From assembly GCA_021741355.1 (NCBI GenBank), contig JAIOXZ010000003.1:167838-231837 (forward strand): a stretch of DNA of 64,000 nucleotides, in the 5' to 3' direction. A program made the position numbers and the translations under genes. The stretch comes from Caulobacter sp. GTDB lineage: Bacteria > Pseudomonadota > Alphaproteobacteria > Caulobacterales > Caulobacteraceae. The stretch's first letter is position 1. Every line of letters starts with the position of its first letter. Below are positions 42,180-51,987 of the stretch, piece after piece. The notes under the pieces are model-generated. The model made no database searches, was not told the origin of the DNA, and worked only from the letters and a program-made list of their open reading frames with translations.

Positions 42180-42217
42180 CTTGCGCCTGGGGCGGTGTGT
42201 GGCCGCTCTGGCGCAAG
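42180..42217 (+). terminator. Hairpin downstream of the alkylsulfatase-like gene
   Basis: Arms CTTGCGCC (42180-42187) and GGCGCAAG (42210-42217) are perfect inverses, with a further GGCGG/CCGC pairing inside, 23 bases after the stop codon. The T-rich tail is weak (ACTGTTGCTTG), so it could be a terminator or a processing or stabilising hairpin. Confidence 0.4.
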
Positions 42218-42256
42218 ACTGTTGCTTGAATCGCCGGATTCCGTTATCCAGCACGC

Positions 42257-42325
42257 ATGCAATGCGATCACACCGGTCTGCTTCTACGCGCCACGGGGCT
42301 TAGCCGCCCCTGGGCGTCCGCCTGA
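42257..42325 (+). CDS. Possible leuA leader peptide
   Basis: This 22-codon frame upstream of leuA reads MQCDHTGLLLRATGLSRPWA and two more residues, with three adjacent leucine codons (CTG CTT CTA) and a fourth at codon 15. A stem of GCCCCTGGGCG against CGCTCAGGGGC can form across its end and beyond, about 80 bases before leuA. This is what ribosome-mediated attenuation by leucine supply would need. No good Shine-Dalgarno precedes it, and the final terminator lacks a long T run, so the call is tentative. Confidence 0.45.
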   Translation: MQCDHTGLLLRATGLSRPWASA

Positions 42326-42406
42326 CCGCTTGATCGCGGCCGGGCGCTCAGGGGCTCATTCGACTCGCACCTGATCCCAAGCATTCGGCCAACGCAGAGT
42401 AATCCC

Positions 42407-43975
<1,569 letters not shown>

Positions 43976-43984
43976 CCCGCCTCG

Positions 43985-44863
43985 ATGCTCTGGATTCCCA
44001 TCACCGTCGCGGCCGCCGCCTTCCAGGTCGCGCGGAACGCGGCGCAGCGAAGTCTGCTGACCGGCGCCGGGCCGTGGGGCGCGACCCTGGTGCGGTTCCT
44101 GTTCGGACTGCCGTTCAGCCTGGTGTTCTCGGGCGTCGCGCTGCTGCTGATGCCTTCCGCCCTGCGGGTCACGCCGGTCACGCTGGCCTGGGCGGCTCTG
44201 GGCGGGGTGATGCAGCTGGGCGCCACGGCGGCGCTGCTGACCGCCATGCAGCGGTCGAGTTTCGCCCTGGGCACGGCGTTCCAGCAGAGCGGCCTGCCGT
44301 TCGCGGCGATCCTCGGCCTGCTGGTGTTCGGAGATCATCTGAGTCTGCGGGGCTGGGGCGGGGTGCTGCTGGCCAGCGCGGGTCTGATCATCCTGTCGTG
44401 GCCGCGGACGGGCGAGGCGACCCGCGACTGGACGGCCGCCGGACTGGGTACACTGTCGGGCTTCTGCTTCGCCATTTCCGCCAACGCCTTTCGCCAGAGC
44501 GCCCTGGCGCTTGATCCGGCACACCCGATTCCGGCGGCCCTAGTGACCGTGGCCATTGTCCAGGCCATGCAGTCTGCCGGGTTGACCCTGTGGATGGCCC
44601 TGAAGGACCGGCATTCGCTCATGGCGGCGCTCGGATCCTGGCGGGTCTCGCTGGGGGCGGGCCTCTTTGGAGCGCTCGCGTCGGCCGGCTGGTTCATCGC
44701 CCTGGCGCTGTCTCCGGCCGGTCCGGTGCGCGCCGTCGGGGTGGTCGAAATGCCGATGGCCGCCCTGGCCGGACGGCGGCTTTTCGCGGAACGGGTGACG
44801 CTACGCCAATGGCTCGCCGGGGGCGTCACGGCGCTCGGCGTGGTCCTCGCCGCATTCGGCTGA
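43985..44863 (+). CDS. EamA/DMT-family transporter
   Basis: The 292-residue inner-membrane protein has about ten hydrophobic helices in two EamA halves (ALGGVMQLGATAALLTAMQ and LFGALASAGWFIALALSP). Members export amino acids or metabolites. It begins nine bases after the leuA stop, so an operon with leuA is likely; export of a leucine-pathway compound is inference. Confidence 0.85.
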   Translation: MLWIPITVAAAAFQVARNAAQRSLLTGAGPWGATLVRFLFGLPFSLVFSGVALLLMPSALRVTPVTLAWAALGGVMQLGATAALLTAMQRSSFALGTAFQQSGLPFAAILGLLVFGDHLSLRGWGGVLLASAGLIILSWPRTGEATRDWTAAGLGTLSGFCFAISANAFRQSALALDPAHPIPAALVTVAIVQAMQSAGLTLWMALKDRHSLMAALGSWRVSLGAGLFGALASAGWFIALALSPAGPVRAVGVVEMPMAALAGRRLFAERVTLRQWLAGGVTALGVVLAAFG

Positions 44864-44924
44864 AACCCTTTCGCAATAGACCTTGAAATCAACACGTTCG
44901 CGGTGCACACGGCTTGATGTCAGC

Positions 44925-44947
44925 TTGCCCTGTCACATAGGCTATGC
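44925..44947 (+). promoter_or_regulatory. Candidate housekeeping promoter for mreB
   Basis: TTGCCC at 44925-44930 and GCTATGC at 44941-44947 are 10 bases apart and resemble the Caulobacter sigma-73 pattern TTGACG-N10-14-GCTANAWC. They lie about 90 bases before the mreB start codon in the 173-base gap after the transporter, with no other clear feature there. Confidence 0.35.
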
Positions 44948-45036
44948 GGCGCTCCGGGGCGTGCGCTCGTGGTCTGGTGTGGGACTTGCAGGCTACAAAC
45001 CGCCCGTCCCAAAAGCTCTCAGATTCAAGGCTCTGA

Positions 45037-46080
<1,044 letters not shown>

Positions 46081-46128
46081 CATCAGCATATGAGTCGGGG
46101 CCGGGGGTGGCCCTGACGGAGACATCGG

Positions 46129-47226
46129 GTGGCCCTGCGTCAGGATTCGTTCGGCGAATTGAAGGTTCCGCTGACCTGGATGGCAGTGGTGGCCCTGATT
46201 GTCTGCGGCGTCGTGGGCGTCTCGATTCTGCTCAGCGATCGTCGCGAAACGTTCCAGACTGAAGCGTACGGCGCCGCGCGCCAGGCCGTGGACACCGTCT
46301 CCGCGCCCGTCGGCGGCGCGGTCGCCGCACCCGGCCGCTGGACCGGCGACCTGCTCGGCTGGCTGCGCAGCTATGTCGCCGTCGCCCATGAGAACCGCCG
46401 CCTGCACAAGGTGATGGCCGGCCTCCAGGTCCAGGCCGACGAGGCGGTGCGGCTGCGTGACGAGAACGAGCGTCTGCGCGCCATGTTGGGCGTCAAGACC
46501 GATCCGCCGATCCCGATGGTCACCGCCCGCGCCGTCACCGACTCGCGCGGGCCGTTCGCCAATGCGCGCCTGGCCAACGCCGGCAGCGACGCCGGCGTCG
46601 TCGTCGGCTACCCGGTGCTCAGCGAGCGGGGGCTCGTCGGCCGGGTCGTCGGCGTCTCGCGCGACGCGAGCCGGGTCCTGCTGCTGACCGACGTCGCCTC
46701 GCGCACGCCGGTGATGATCGACCGTAGCAACGCCCGCGCGATCCTGACCGGCGATGGCGGGCCCAACCCCAAGCTCGACTACCTGCGCGGCCGTGACGCG
46801 GTTCACGACGGCGACCGGGTGCTGACCAGCGGCGACGGCGGCGTGCTGCCCCGCGGCCTTCCCGTGGGCCGCGCGGTGAAGGGCCTCGACGGACGCTGGC
46901 GCGTCGTGCTCGACGCCGACGCCGGCGCGATCGACTGGGTCCGCATTCTGAAGTTCAAGGACTACTCGCAGCTGGCCGATCAGCAGGCGCTGGCCGCCAC
47001 CCACCTGCCGCCGGTGATCACCGAGAACCCCGACGACCGGATCATCAGCGCGCCGGCCCCCGCGGCGGCGACGCCCGCGGCCAAGGTCCCGGCCACCAAG
47101 ACGCCACCGGCCAAGGCCCCGGCGACCACGCCGCCCCAGAAGGCCGCGCCGGTCGTCCCGGCCCCGAAGGCCGCGACACCGCCCCAGAAGGCCCCGGCGC
47201 CCGCACCGGCGGGGCCCGCCCAATGA
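46129..47226 (+). CDS. mreC: Rod shape-determining protein MreC
   Basis: This bitopic periplasmic scaffold binds PBP2. One membrane segment (MAVVALIVCGVVGVSILLS) follows a short cytoplasmic tail. A coiled-coil (AHENRRLHKVMAGLQVQADEA) and the beta-rich MreC core (SERGLVGRVVGVSRDASRVLL) follow. The C-terminal ~65 residues are Pro/Ala/Lys-rich and low complexity (AKVPATKTPPAKAPATTPP), extending it to 365 residues. The start is GTG 46129. It overlaps mreD by four bases. Confidence 0.95.
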   Translation: MALRQDSFGELKVPLTWMAVVALIVCGVVGVSILLSDRRETFQTEAYGAARQAVDTVSAPVGGAVAAPGRWTGDLLGWLRSYVAVAHENRRLHKVMAGLQVQADEAVRLRDENERLRAMLGVKTDPPIPMVTARAVTDSRGPFANARLANAGSDAGVVVGYPVLSERGLVGRVVGVSRDASRVLLLTDVASRTPVMIDRSNARAILTGDGGPNPKLDYLRGRDAVHDGDRVLTSGDGGVLPRGLPVGRAVKGLDGRWRVVLDADAGAIDWVRILKFKDYSQLADQQALAATHLPPVITENPDDRIISAPAPAAATPAAKVPATKTPPAKAPATTPPQKAAPVVPAPKAATPPQKAPAPAPAGPAQ

Positions 47227-47738
47227 GCTTCTCGGCCGCGCGGCCTCTGGACCCGTGGCGCTGGATCGGCGTGCCGGCCCTGCTGTGCATCGGCGCGACC
47301 ATCCTGCTGGCGGCGCCGATCCAGCTGTTCGGCCTGCGGCTGCCCGAGCCGATCTTTCCGATGGTCTGCGCGTTCGGCTGGGCCGTGATCCGTCCGTCGA
47401 TCCTGGCGCCCGTTGTGCTGCTGCTGCTGGGGCTGTTCCTCGACATCTACTGGGGCGGAGCGCTGGGTCTTTGGGTGGTCTCGCTGCTGCTCGCCTATGC
47501 GGTGACGCTGGCCATGCGCAACATGATGACCGGCCAGAGCCGTCCGATGATGTGGGCCTGGTATGCCGGCATGACGGTGGTCGCGATGGTCACCGGCTAC
47601 CTCGTCACCATGCTCGACGTGAAGGCCGCGCCCAGCGTGGTCGGCGTCGTCTGGCAGCTGCTCGCGACCGCCATGCTCTATCCGTTCGCCCATCGTCTGA
47701 TCGACCGCTTCGAAGACGCGGACGTGAGGTTCCGATGA
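47223..47738 (+). CDS. mreD: Rod shape-determining protein MreD
   Basis: The 171-residue inner-membrane protein has about five hydrophobic helices (LLCIGATILLAAPIQLFGL, ILAPVVLLLLGLFLDIYWGG and others) with the small DIYWGG motif typical of MreD. It overlaps mreC by ATGA and mrdA by four bases. It completes the MreBCD shape complex. Confidence 0.93.
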   Translation: MSFSAARPLDPWRWIGVPALLCIGATILLAAPIQLFGLRLPEPIFPMVCAFGWAVIRPSILAPVVLLLLGLFLDIYWGGALGLWVVSLLLAYAVTLAMRNMMTGQSRPMMWAWYAGMTVVAMVTGYLVTMLDVKAAPSVVGVVWQLLATAMLYPFAHRLIDRFEDADVRFR

Positions 47739-49723
47739 GCGAACCGACAATCTTCTTCAGCGAGGTCAATGAGAAGCAGGGCGCGTTCACGCGTCGGGCC
47801 TTTCTCATGGGCGGCCTGACCGGCGCGGGCCTGCTGGCGCTGACCGGGCGGCTGGTGCACCTGCAGATCGTTGAGGCGCAGCGCTACCAGAAGCTCGCCC
47901 AGTCCAACCAGTTCAACTTCCGCCTCGTACCGCCGCCGCGCGGCCTGATCCTCGACCGCAACGGCGTCACGCTCGCCTCCAACCGTCCCAACTTCCGCCT
48001 GCTGGTCTCGCGGGAAACGGACATGGACGTGGAGCAGACCGTCGATGACCTGGCGACGCTGGTGCCGATCGACGCCAAGCGCCGCGAGCGCCTGATCCGC
48101 GACATCAAGCGCGCGCCCAAGAAGGCGCCGGTGCAGGTGATGGAGGACATGAGCTGGGAGGAGTTTTCCCGCATCAACGTCCGGGCGCCTGAACTCGCCG
48201 GGGTGACGGCCGACATGGGCGAGGTGCGGGTCTATCCCTATGGCGGCGCCTTCGCGCACGTCATCGGCTACGTCGCCCGCGTCAACGACAAGGACATCGA
48301 GTCGGCCAGGAAGGCCGGGATCAGCCCTGATCCGCTGCTCTACAACCCCGGCTTCCGCATCGGCCGTCAGGGCGTCGAGAAGGCGTTCGACATCGACCTG
48401 CGGGGCAAGTCCGGCGCCCAGAAGCAGGAAGTCGACGCCCGGGGGCGCGTGGTCCGCCAGGATCCCGGCGGCGACATTCCCGCCACGCCGGGCAAGGAGA
48501 TCCGCCTCACCCTCGACGCGGATATCCAGAACCGCGCGCTCGAAGTGATGGGTGAGGAAAGCGGCGCGATCGTCGTGATGGACTGCCGGAACGGCGACCT
48601 GCTGTGCATGGCCTCGACGCCGAGTTTCGACGCCAACCGCTTTGTGAAGGGCCTGTCAGTCCCCGAGTATCGGGCGCTCGCGCAGTACGAACGCAAGCCT
48701 CTGCTCGACAAGGTGATGAGCGGCACCTACCCGCCCGGGTCGACCTTCAAGCCGATGGTGGCGCTGGCGGCGCTGTCCGCCGGCGTCGACCCCGACATCC
48801 GGACCAACTGCAACGGCAGCTGGTACTTCGGGGGGCGGACATGGCGTTGCTGGGGCCGGCACGGCGCCCAGAACATGCACGACGCGATCAAGAACTCCTG
48901 CGACATCTACTTCTACCAGACGGCCCTGAAAATCGGGCCGGATGGCATCGCCGCGGCCGCCCATGCGTTCGGCCTGGGCCAGACGTTCGATATCGGCATC
49001 CCCGGCCAGAAGAAGGGGATCGTCGGCTCTCGCGAATGGAAGCGGAAGAACTTCAGGAAGGACAAGACCTGGCACCCGGGCGACAGCGTCAACTACGGGA
49101 TCGGCCAGGGCTATATCAACGTGAACCCCCTGCAGTCGGCGGTGATGACCGCGCGGCTGGCCAACGGCGTGAAGGCCCTCAATCCCCGCCTGATCAAGTC
49201 TGTCGGCGGCGTGGACCGGCCGCCCGGCAATGCCGTGCCGGATCTGCCGTATCCCAAGGAACTCCTGGACTACGTCCGTGGCGGCATGATCGCTGTGGCC
49301 AACGACACGTCCGGCACCGCTTTCCGCCAGAGCCAGCTCGGGCTTGGCGACGTGCTGATGGCCGGCAAGACCGGAACGGCCCAGGTGCGCGTGTTCCGCG
49401 ATGGCGAGTCCCGAAAGAGCGCCGGCGTCCGCTGGGCGCTGAAGGACCACAACTGGTACATCGCCTTCGCCCCGATCGATGCGCCGCGCTACGCCATTTC
49501 CGTCCTGATCGAGCACGGCGGCCTGGGCGGCGCCACCGCCGCCGCGCCGCGGGCGCGCGAGGTGATGCGGGTCGCCCTGCTCAAGGACCCCGAGCTGCGC
49601 GCGCGGATCGAGAAGCCCTTGCCGATGCCAGAACTGGATGAGGCGTCCCTGGCTGTGGGCGCCGCGCCGCCCGCGCCGGCCGTCGGGGCGCCGCCGCCGA
49701 TCACACCGGGAGCGCCCCAATGA
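47735..49723 (+). CDS. mrdA: Penicillin-binding protein 2 (peptidoglycan transpeptidase MrdA)
   Basis: This elongation-specific class B PBP crosslinks peptidoglycan. One membrane segment occupies about residues 21-40, then the pedestal domain (RPNFRLLVSRETDMDVEQ). The transpeptidase has PPGSTFKPM with the nucleophile Ser336 and Lys339, SCDIYFYQ as the second motif (Ser-x-Asp, usual for PBP2) and KTGTAQ with Lys545. The tail is Pro/Ala-rich. ATG 47735 overlaps the mreD stop; the longer frame from 47255 is a shadow of mreD. The product is 662 residues. Confidence 0.97.
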   Translation: MSEPTIFFSEVNEKQGAFTRRAFLMGGLTGAGLLALTGRLVHLQIVEAQRYQKLAQSNQFNFRLVPPPRGLILDRNGVTLASNRPNFRLLVSRETDMDVEQTVDDLATLVPIDAKRRERLIRDIKRAPKKAPVQVMEDMSWEEFSRINVRAPELAGVTADMGEVRVYPYGGAFAHVIGYVARVNDKDIESARKAGISPDPLLYNPGFRIGRQGVEKAFDIDLRGKSGAQKQEVDARGRVVRQDPGGDIPATPGKEIRLTLDADIQNRALEVMGEESGAIVVMDCRNGDLLCMASTPSFDANRFVKGLSVPEYRALAQYERKPLLDKVMSGTYPPGSTFKPMVALAALSAGVDPDIRTNCNGSWYFGGRTWRCWGRHGAQNMHDAIKNSCDIYFYQTALKIGPDGIAAAAHAFGLGQTFDIGIPGQKKGIVGSREWKRKNFRKDKTWHPGDSVNYGIGQGYINVNPLQSAVMTARLANGVKALNPRLIKSVGGVDRPPGNAVPDLPYPKELLDYVRGGMIAVANDTSGTAFRQSQLGLGDVLMAGKTGTAQVRVFRDGESRKSAGVRWALKDHNWYIAFAPIDAPRYAISVLIEHGGLGGATAAAPRAREVMRVALLKDPELRARIEKPLPMPELDEASLAVGAAPPAPAVGAPPPITPGAPQ

Positions 49724-50874
49724 CCAGCGGCGGCCTGACCCGTCCCGGCGAGCGCGATCGGCTGATCGTCAAGTTCGCCGAGATCGACTGGACCTTCTGC
49801 CTGATCCTCTGCCTGATCGCAGGGGCGGGCGGGATGATGATGTTCTCGGCCGCGCCCAACTCCTGGGAGCCCTGGGCCGCGCCGCACCTGATCCGCTTCG
49901 GCGTGTTCTTCGTGATGATGATCGTGCTGGCGATGGTCGATCTGAGGCTCTGGTTCACGCTGGCCTATCCGATCTACGCCGTCGCGCTGATCCTGCTGGT
50001 CGGCGTGGAGCTGTTCGGCGACTCGGCCAAGGGCGCGCAGCGCTGGCTGGAGGTCGGCCCGTTGCGCTTCCAGCCGTCCGAAATCATGAAGATCGGCATC
50101 GTGCTGGCGCTGGCGCGGTTCTATCACGGGGTCTCGGCCGACAGCGCGCGGTTCAGCTGGTGGCTGCTTGTGCCGCTGTTCCTGATCGGGGCGCCGACGC
50201 TGCTGGTGGCGCACCAGCCTGACCTGGGCACCGCGATCCTGATCGCCGCCACGGGCCTGGCGATCATGATCCTGGCCGGTCTGTCCTGGAAGGTGATTGC
50301 CGCCGGCATCGTCTCGGTGCTGGTGTCGATCCCGCCCTTCATCATGTTCGTTCTGCACGACTATCAGCGCAAGCGGGTGATGACCTTCCTCGATCCCGAG
50401 AGCGACCCCTCCGGCTCCGGCTACCATATCCTGCAGTCCAAGATCGCCCTGGGCGCGGGTGGTCTGCTGGGCAAGGGCTACGGCCTCGGCAGCCAGAGCC
50501 AGCTCGACTTCCTGCCGGAAAAACACACCGACTTCATGTTCGCGACCCTGGCAGAGGAGTTCGGCTTCGCCGGCTGTTTCTCGATCCTGTTCCTCTATGG
50601 CGCGATCATCTTCATGGCCCTGCGGATCGCCTCGATCAGCCACAGCCATTTCGGCCGCCTGTCCACCGCCGGGGTGACCGCCACGTTCGCGCTCTATGTG
50701 CTGATCAACGGCGCCATGGTCATGGGCCTGGCCCCGGTTGTGGGCGTGCCCATGCCGTTGCTGAGCTACGGCGGCACGGTCATGCTGACGGTGATGGTCG
50801 GCTTCGGCCTGGTCCAGTCGGTGCGCGTGCACCGTTATTCCGAAGTCACAAGCGGGAGAGGCGCGCTGATGTAG
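49720..50874 (+). CDS. rodA: RodA (MrdB), SEDS peptidoglycan glycosyltransferase
   Basis: The SEDS-family polymerase works with PBP2. The 384 residues carry about ten membrane helices and the motifs GAQRWLEVGPLRFQPSEIMK (with the catalytic-loop region), ALAEEFGFAG-like TLAEEFGFAGC, GVPMPLLSYGGTVMLTVM near the C-terminus. The start overlaps the mrdA stop by four bases, closing the operon. Its stop leaves 64 bases before the next gene. Confidence 0.96.
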   Translation: MTSGGLTRPGERDRLIVKFAEIDWTFCLILCLIAGAGGMMMFSAAPNSWEPWAAPHLIRFGVFFVMMIVLAMVDLRLWFTLAYPIYAVALILLVGVELFGDSAKGAQRWLEVGPLRFQPSEIMKIGIVLALARFYHGVSADSARFSWWLLVPLFLIGAPTLLVAHQPDLGTAILIAATGLAIMILAGLSWKVIAAGIVSVLVSIPPFIMFVLHDYQRKRVMTFLDPESDPSGSGYHILQSKIALGAGGLLGKGYGLGSQSQLDFLPEKHTDFMFATLAEEFGFAGCFSILFLYGAIIFMALRIASISHSHFGRLSTAGVTATFALYVLINGAMVMGLAPVVGVPMPLLSYGGTVMLTVMVGFGLVQSVRVHRYSEVTSGRGALM

Positions 50875-50938
50875 TCGCCTTTCCAGGTGACACCGCGTGT
50901 AAATTGGAACAGGAGTAGTGGCGAAACAGGAGCTCGCC

Positions 50939-51502
50939 ATGTCCCTCGTCGTTCAGACCGTCATCTGCAGCACCCGGCCGGGCCGCGTCGGTCCGACCAT
51001 CGCGCGCTGGTTCCACGAAGCCGCCGTGGCGCACGGCAAGTTCGACGCCCGCCTGGTCGACATCGCTGACTTCAACCTGCCGGTCTACGACGAGCCGAAG
51101 CATCCGATGATGCAGAGCTATGAGCACGACCACACGAAGGCCTGGAGCGCGAGCGTCGCGCAGGCCGACGCCTTCGTTTTCGTCACGCCGGAGTACAACT
51201 ATGGCCCGCCGCCCTCGCTGGTGAATGCGCTGAACTACGTCTACCGCGAATGGAACTACAAGCCGGCCAGCTTCGTCAGCTACGGCGGCGTGTCAGGCGG
51301 TCTGCGCGCGGTGCAGATGGAAAAGCAGATCCTGACCACGCTGAAGATCATGCCAATCCCGGAGCAGGTCTCGGTCCACATGGCCGGGCAGCACATCGAG
51401 GACGGGGTGTTCAAGCCGGGCCCGATGCACGAGGTGTCGGCGGGCAAGGCGCTGGATGAGCTTCACAAGTGGGCCGGGGCGTTGAAGAGCCTGCGGGGTT
51501 GA
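50939..51502 (+). CDS. NADPH-dependent FMN reductase-like flavoprotein
   Basis: A flavodoxin-fold protein of 187 residues with the FMN phosphate loop VQTVICSTRPGRVGPTI and the isoalloxazine region TPEYNYGPPPSLVNALNYVY, then SYGGVSGGLRAVQ. It reduces flavins or quinones using NADPH. ATG 50939 has AGGAG at 50928-50932 and is preferred over the upstream GTG. It is the last host gene before the heptamer-bounded cassette. Confidence 0.9.
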   Translation: MSLVVQTVICSTRPGRVGPTIARWFHEAAVAHGKFDARLVDIADFNLPVYDEPKHPMMQSYEHDHTKAWSASVAQADAFVFVTPEYNYGPPPSLVNALNYVYREWNYKPASFVSYGGVSGGLRAVQMEKQILTTLKIMPIPEQVSVHMAGQHIEDGVFKPGPMHEVSAGKALDELHKWAGALKSLRG

Positions 51503-51526
51503 TTTTTTTCGAATACAACTAGAAAT

Positions 51527-51575
51527 AGTAGGGAGTAGGGAGTAGGGAGTAGGGAGTAGGGAGTAGGGAGTAGGG
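51527..51575 (+). repeat. Tandem heptamer array, AGTAGGG x7
   Basis: Seven perfect head-to-tail copies of AGTAGGG span 49 bases, ending three bases before the ATG at 51579. The purine-rich GGGAG/AGGG units also act as the only available Shine-Dalgarno. The 24 bases before it, from the stop of the flavoprotein, are AT-rich (seven T in a row at 51504-51510). Confidence 0.97.
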
Positions 51576-51578
51576 CTG

Positions 51579-51950
51579 ATGGCGTCCTATCGCGACCTGC
51601 TGGTCTGGCAGAAAGCCATGGATTTGGCGCAAGGCGCTTATTCGTTGGCCAGGCTCATGCCGAGGGTGGAGCAGTTCCGTCTCACGGCGCAACTCCTTCG
51701 CGCTGCCGTTTCCGTGCCTGCAAACATTGCGGAAGGGCGTGCCCGGACCGGGAAGCGTGAGTTCCTCAACTTTCTCAGCATCGCCAGCGGCTCGCTTGCT
51801 GAAACCGAAACTCTGCTGATGCTCGCCGTTCGTACAGGATTGCTGCCCAAGGCAGATGTCGTGCCCGTCTTCCGGACGGCGGAGGAGGTCGGCCGCATGT
51901 TGACTGCGCTAAAGCAGAGCTTGAGGCAGAGGTCGGCCGCGCAGCCCTGA
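51579..51950 (+). CDS. Four-helix-bundle protein (S23 / 23S rRNA IVP family)
   Basis: The 123 residues match the TIGR02436/PF05635 family: YRDLLVWQKAMDLAQGAYSL in helix 1, FRLTAQLLRAAVSVPANIAEG at 33-53, the hallmark RAAVSVPANIAEG, then KREFLNFLSIASGSLAETET and LMLAVRTGL. Relatives are encoded in spirochaete 23S rRNA intervening sequences and near diversity-generating retroelements (avd); none has a known catalytic role. By hand count about 31 of 123 codons end in A or T, with TTG, AGG and CAA common, against a handful per hundred in neighbours. It is flanked by inverted heptamer arrays. Confidence 0.93.
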   Translation: MASYRDLLVWQKAMDLAQGAYSLARLMPRVEQFRLTAQLLRAAVSVPANIAEGRARTGKREFLNFLSIASGSLAETETLLMLAVRTGLLPKADVVPVFRTAEEVGRMLTALKQSLRQRSAAQP

Positions 51951-51952
51951 AC

Positions 51953-51987
51953 CTACTCCCTACTCCCTACTCCCTACTCCCTAATCC
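51953..51987 (-). repeat. Inverted tandem heptamer array, CTACTCC x4 plus one variant
   Basis: Four perfect CTACTCC copies (51953-51980) and a fifth altered copy CTAATCC (51981-51987) are the complement of the array at 51527-51575. The array starts two bases after the four-helix-bundle stop and runs to the first base of the stop codon of the convergent peptidase gene. Confidence 0.95.

Larger units (their letters stand above)
51527..51987. mobile_element. Putative heptamer-bounded four-helix-bundle cassette
   Basis: The unit comprises seven perfect AGTAGGG copies, a 372-base gene and an inverted array of five CTACTCC-type copies, with nothing else between. The arrays touch the gene's start and stop regions to within three and two bases and abut the neighbouring gene's stop. 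The gene has a codon bias unlike its neighbours. Array plus gene is about 460 bp, inserted between two convergent host genes. Mobility is inferred: no transposase motif is visible in the protein. Confidence 0.6.

Noticed and set aside
40187..42271. 694-residue minus-strand frame opposite the alkylsulfatase-like gene
   Set aside because: The plus-strand gene has intact motifs and a signal peptide; the opposite frame has none and mirrors its codons.
47255..47734. N-terminal extension of the mrdA frame
   Set aside because: It lies inside mreD in another frame and reads as low-complexity Arg/Ala.
51527..51575. Heptamer array as a CRISPR or a simple microsatellite
   Set aside because: Too short and spacerless for CRISPR; the exact inverted counterpart across the gene argues against a chance microsatellite.
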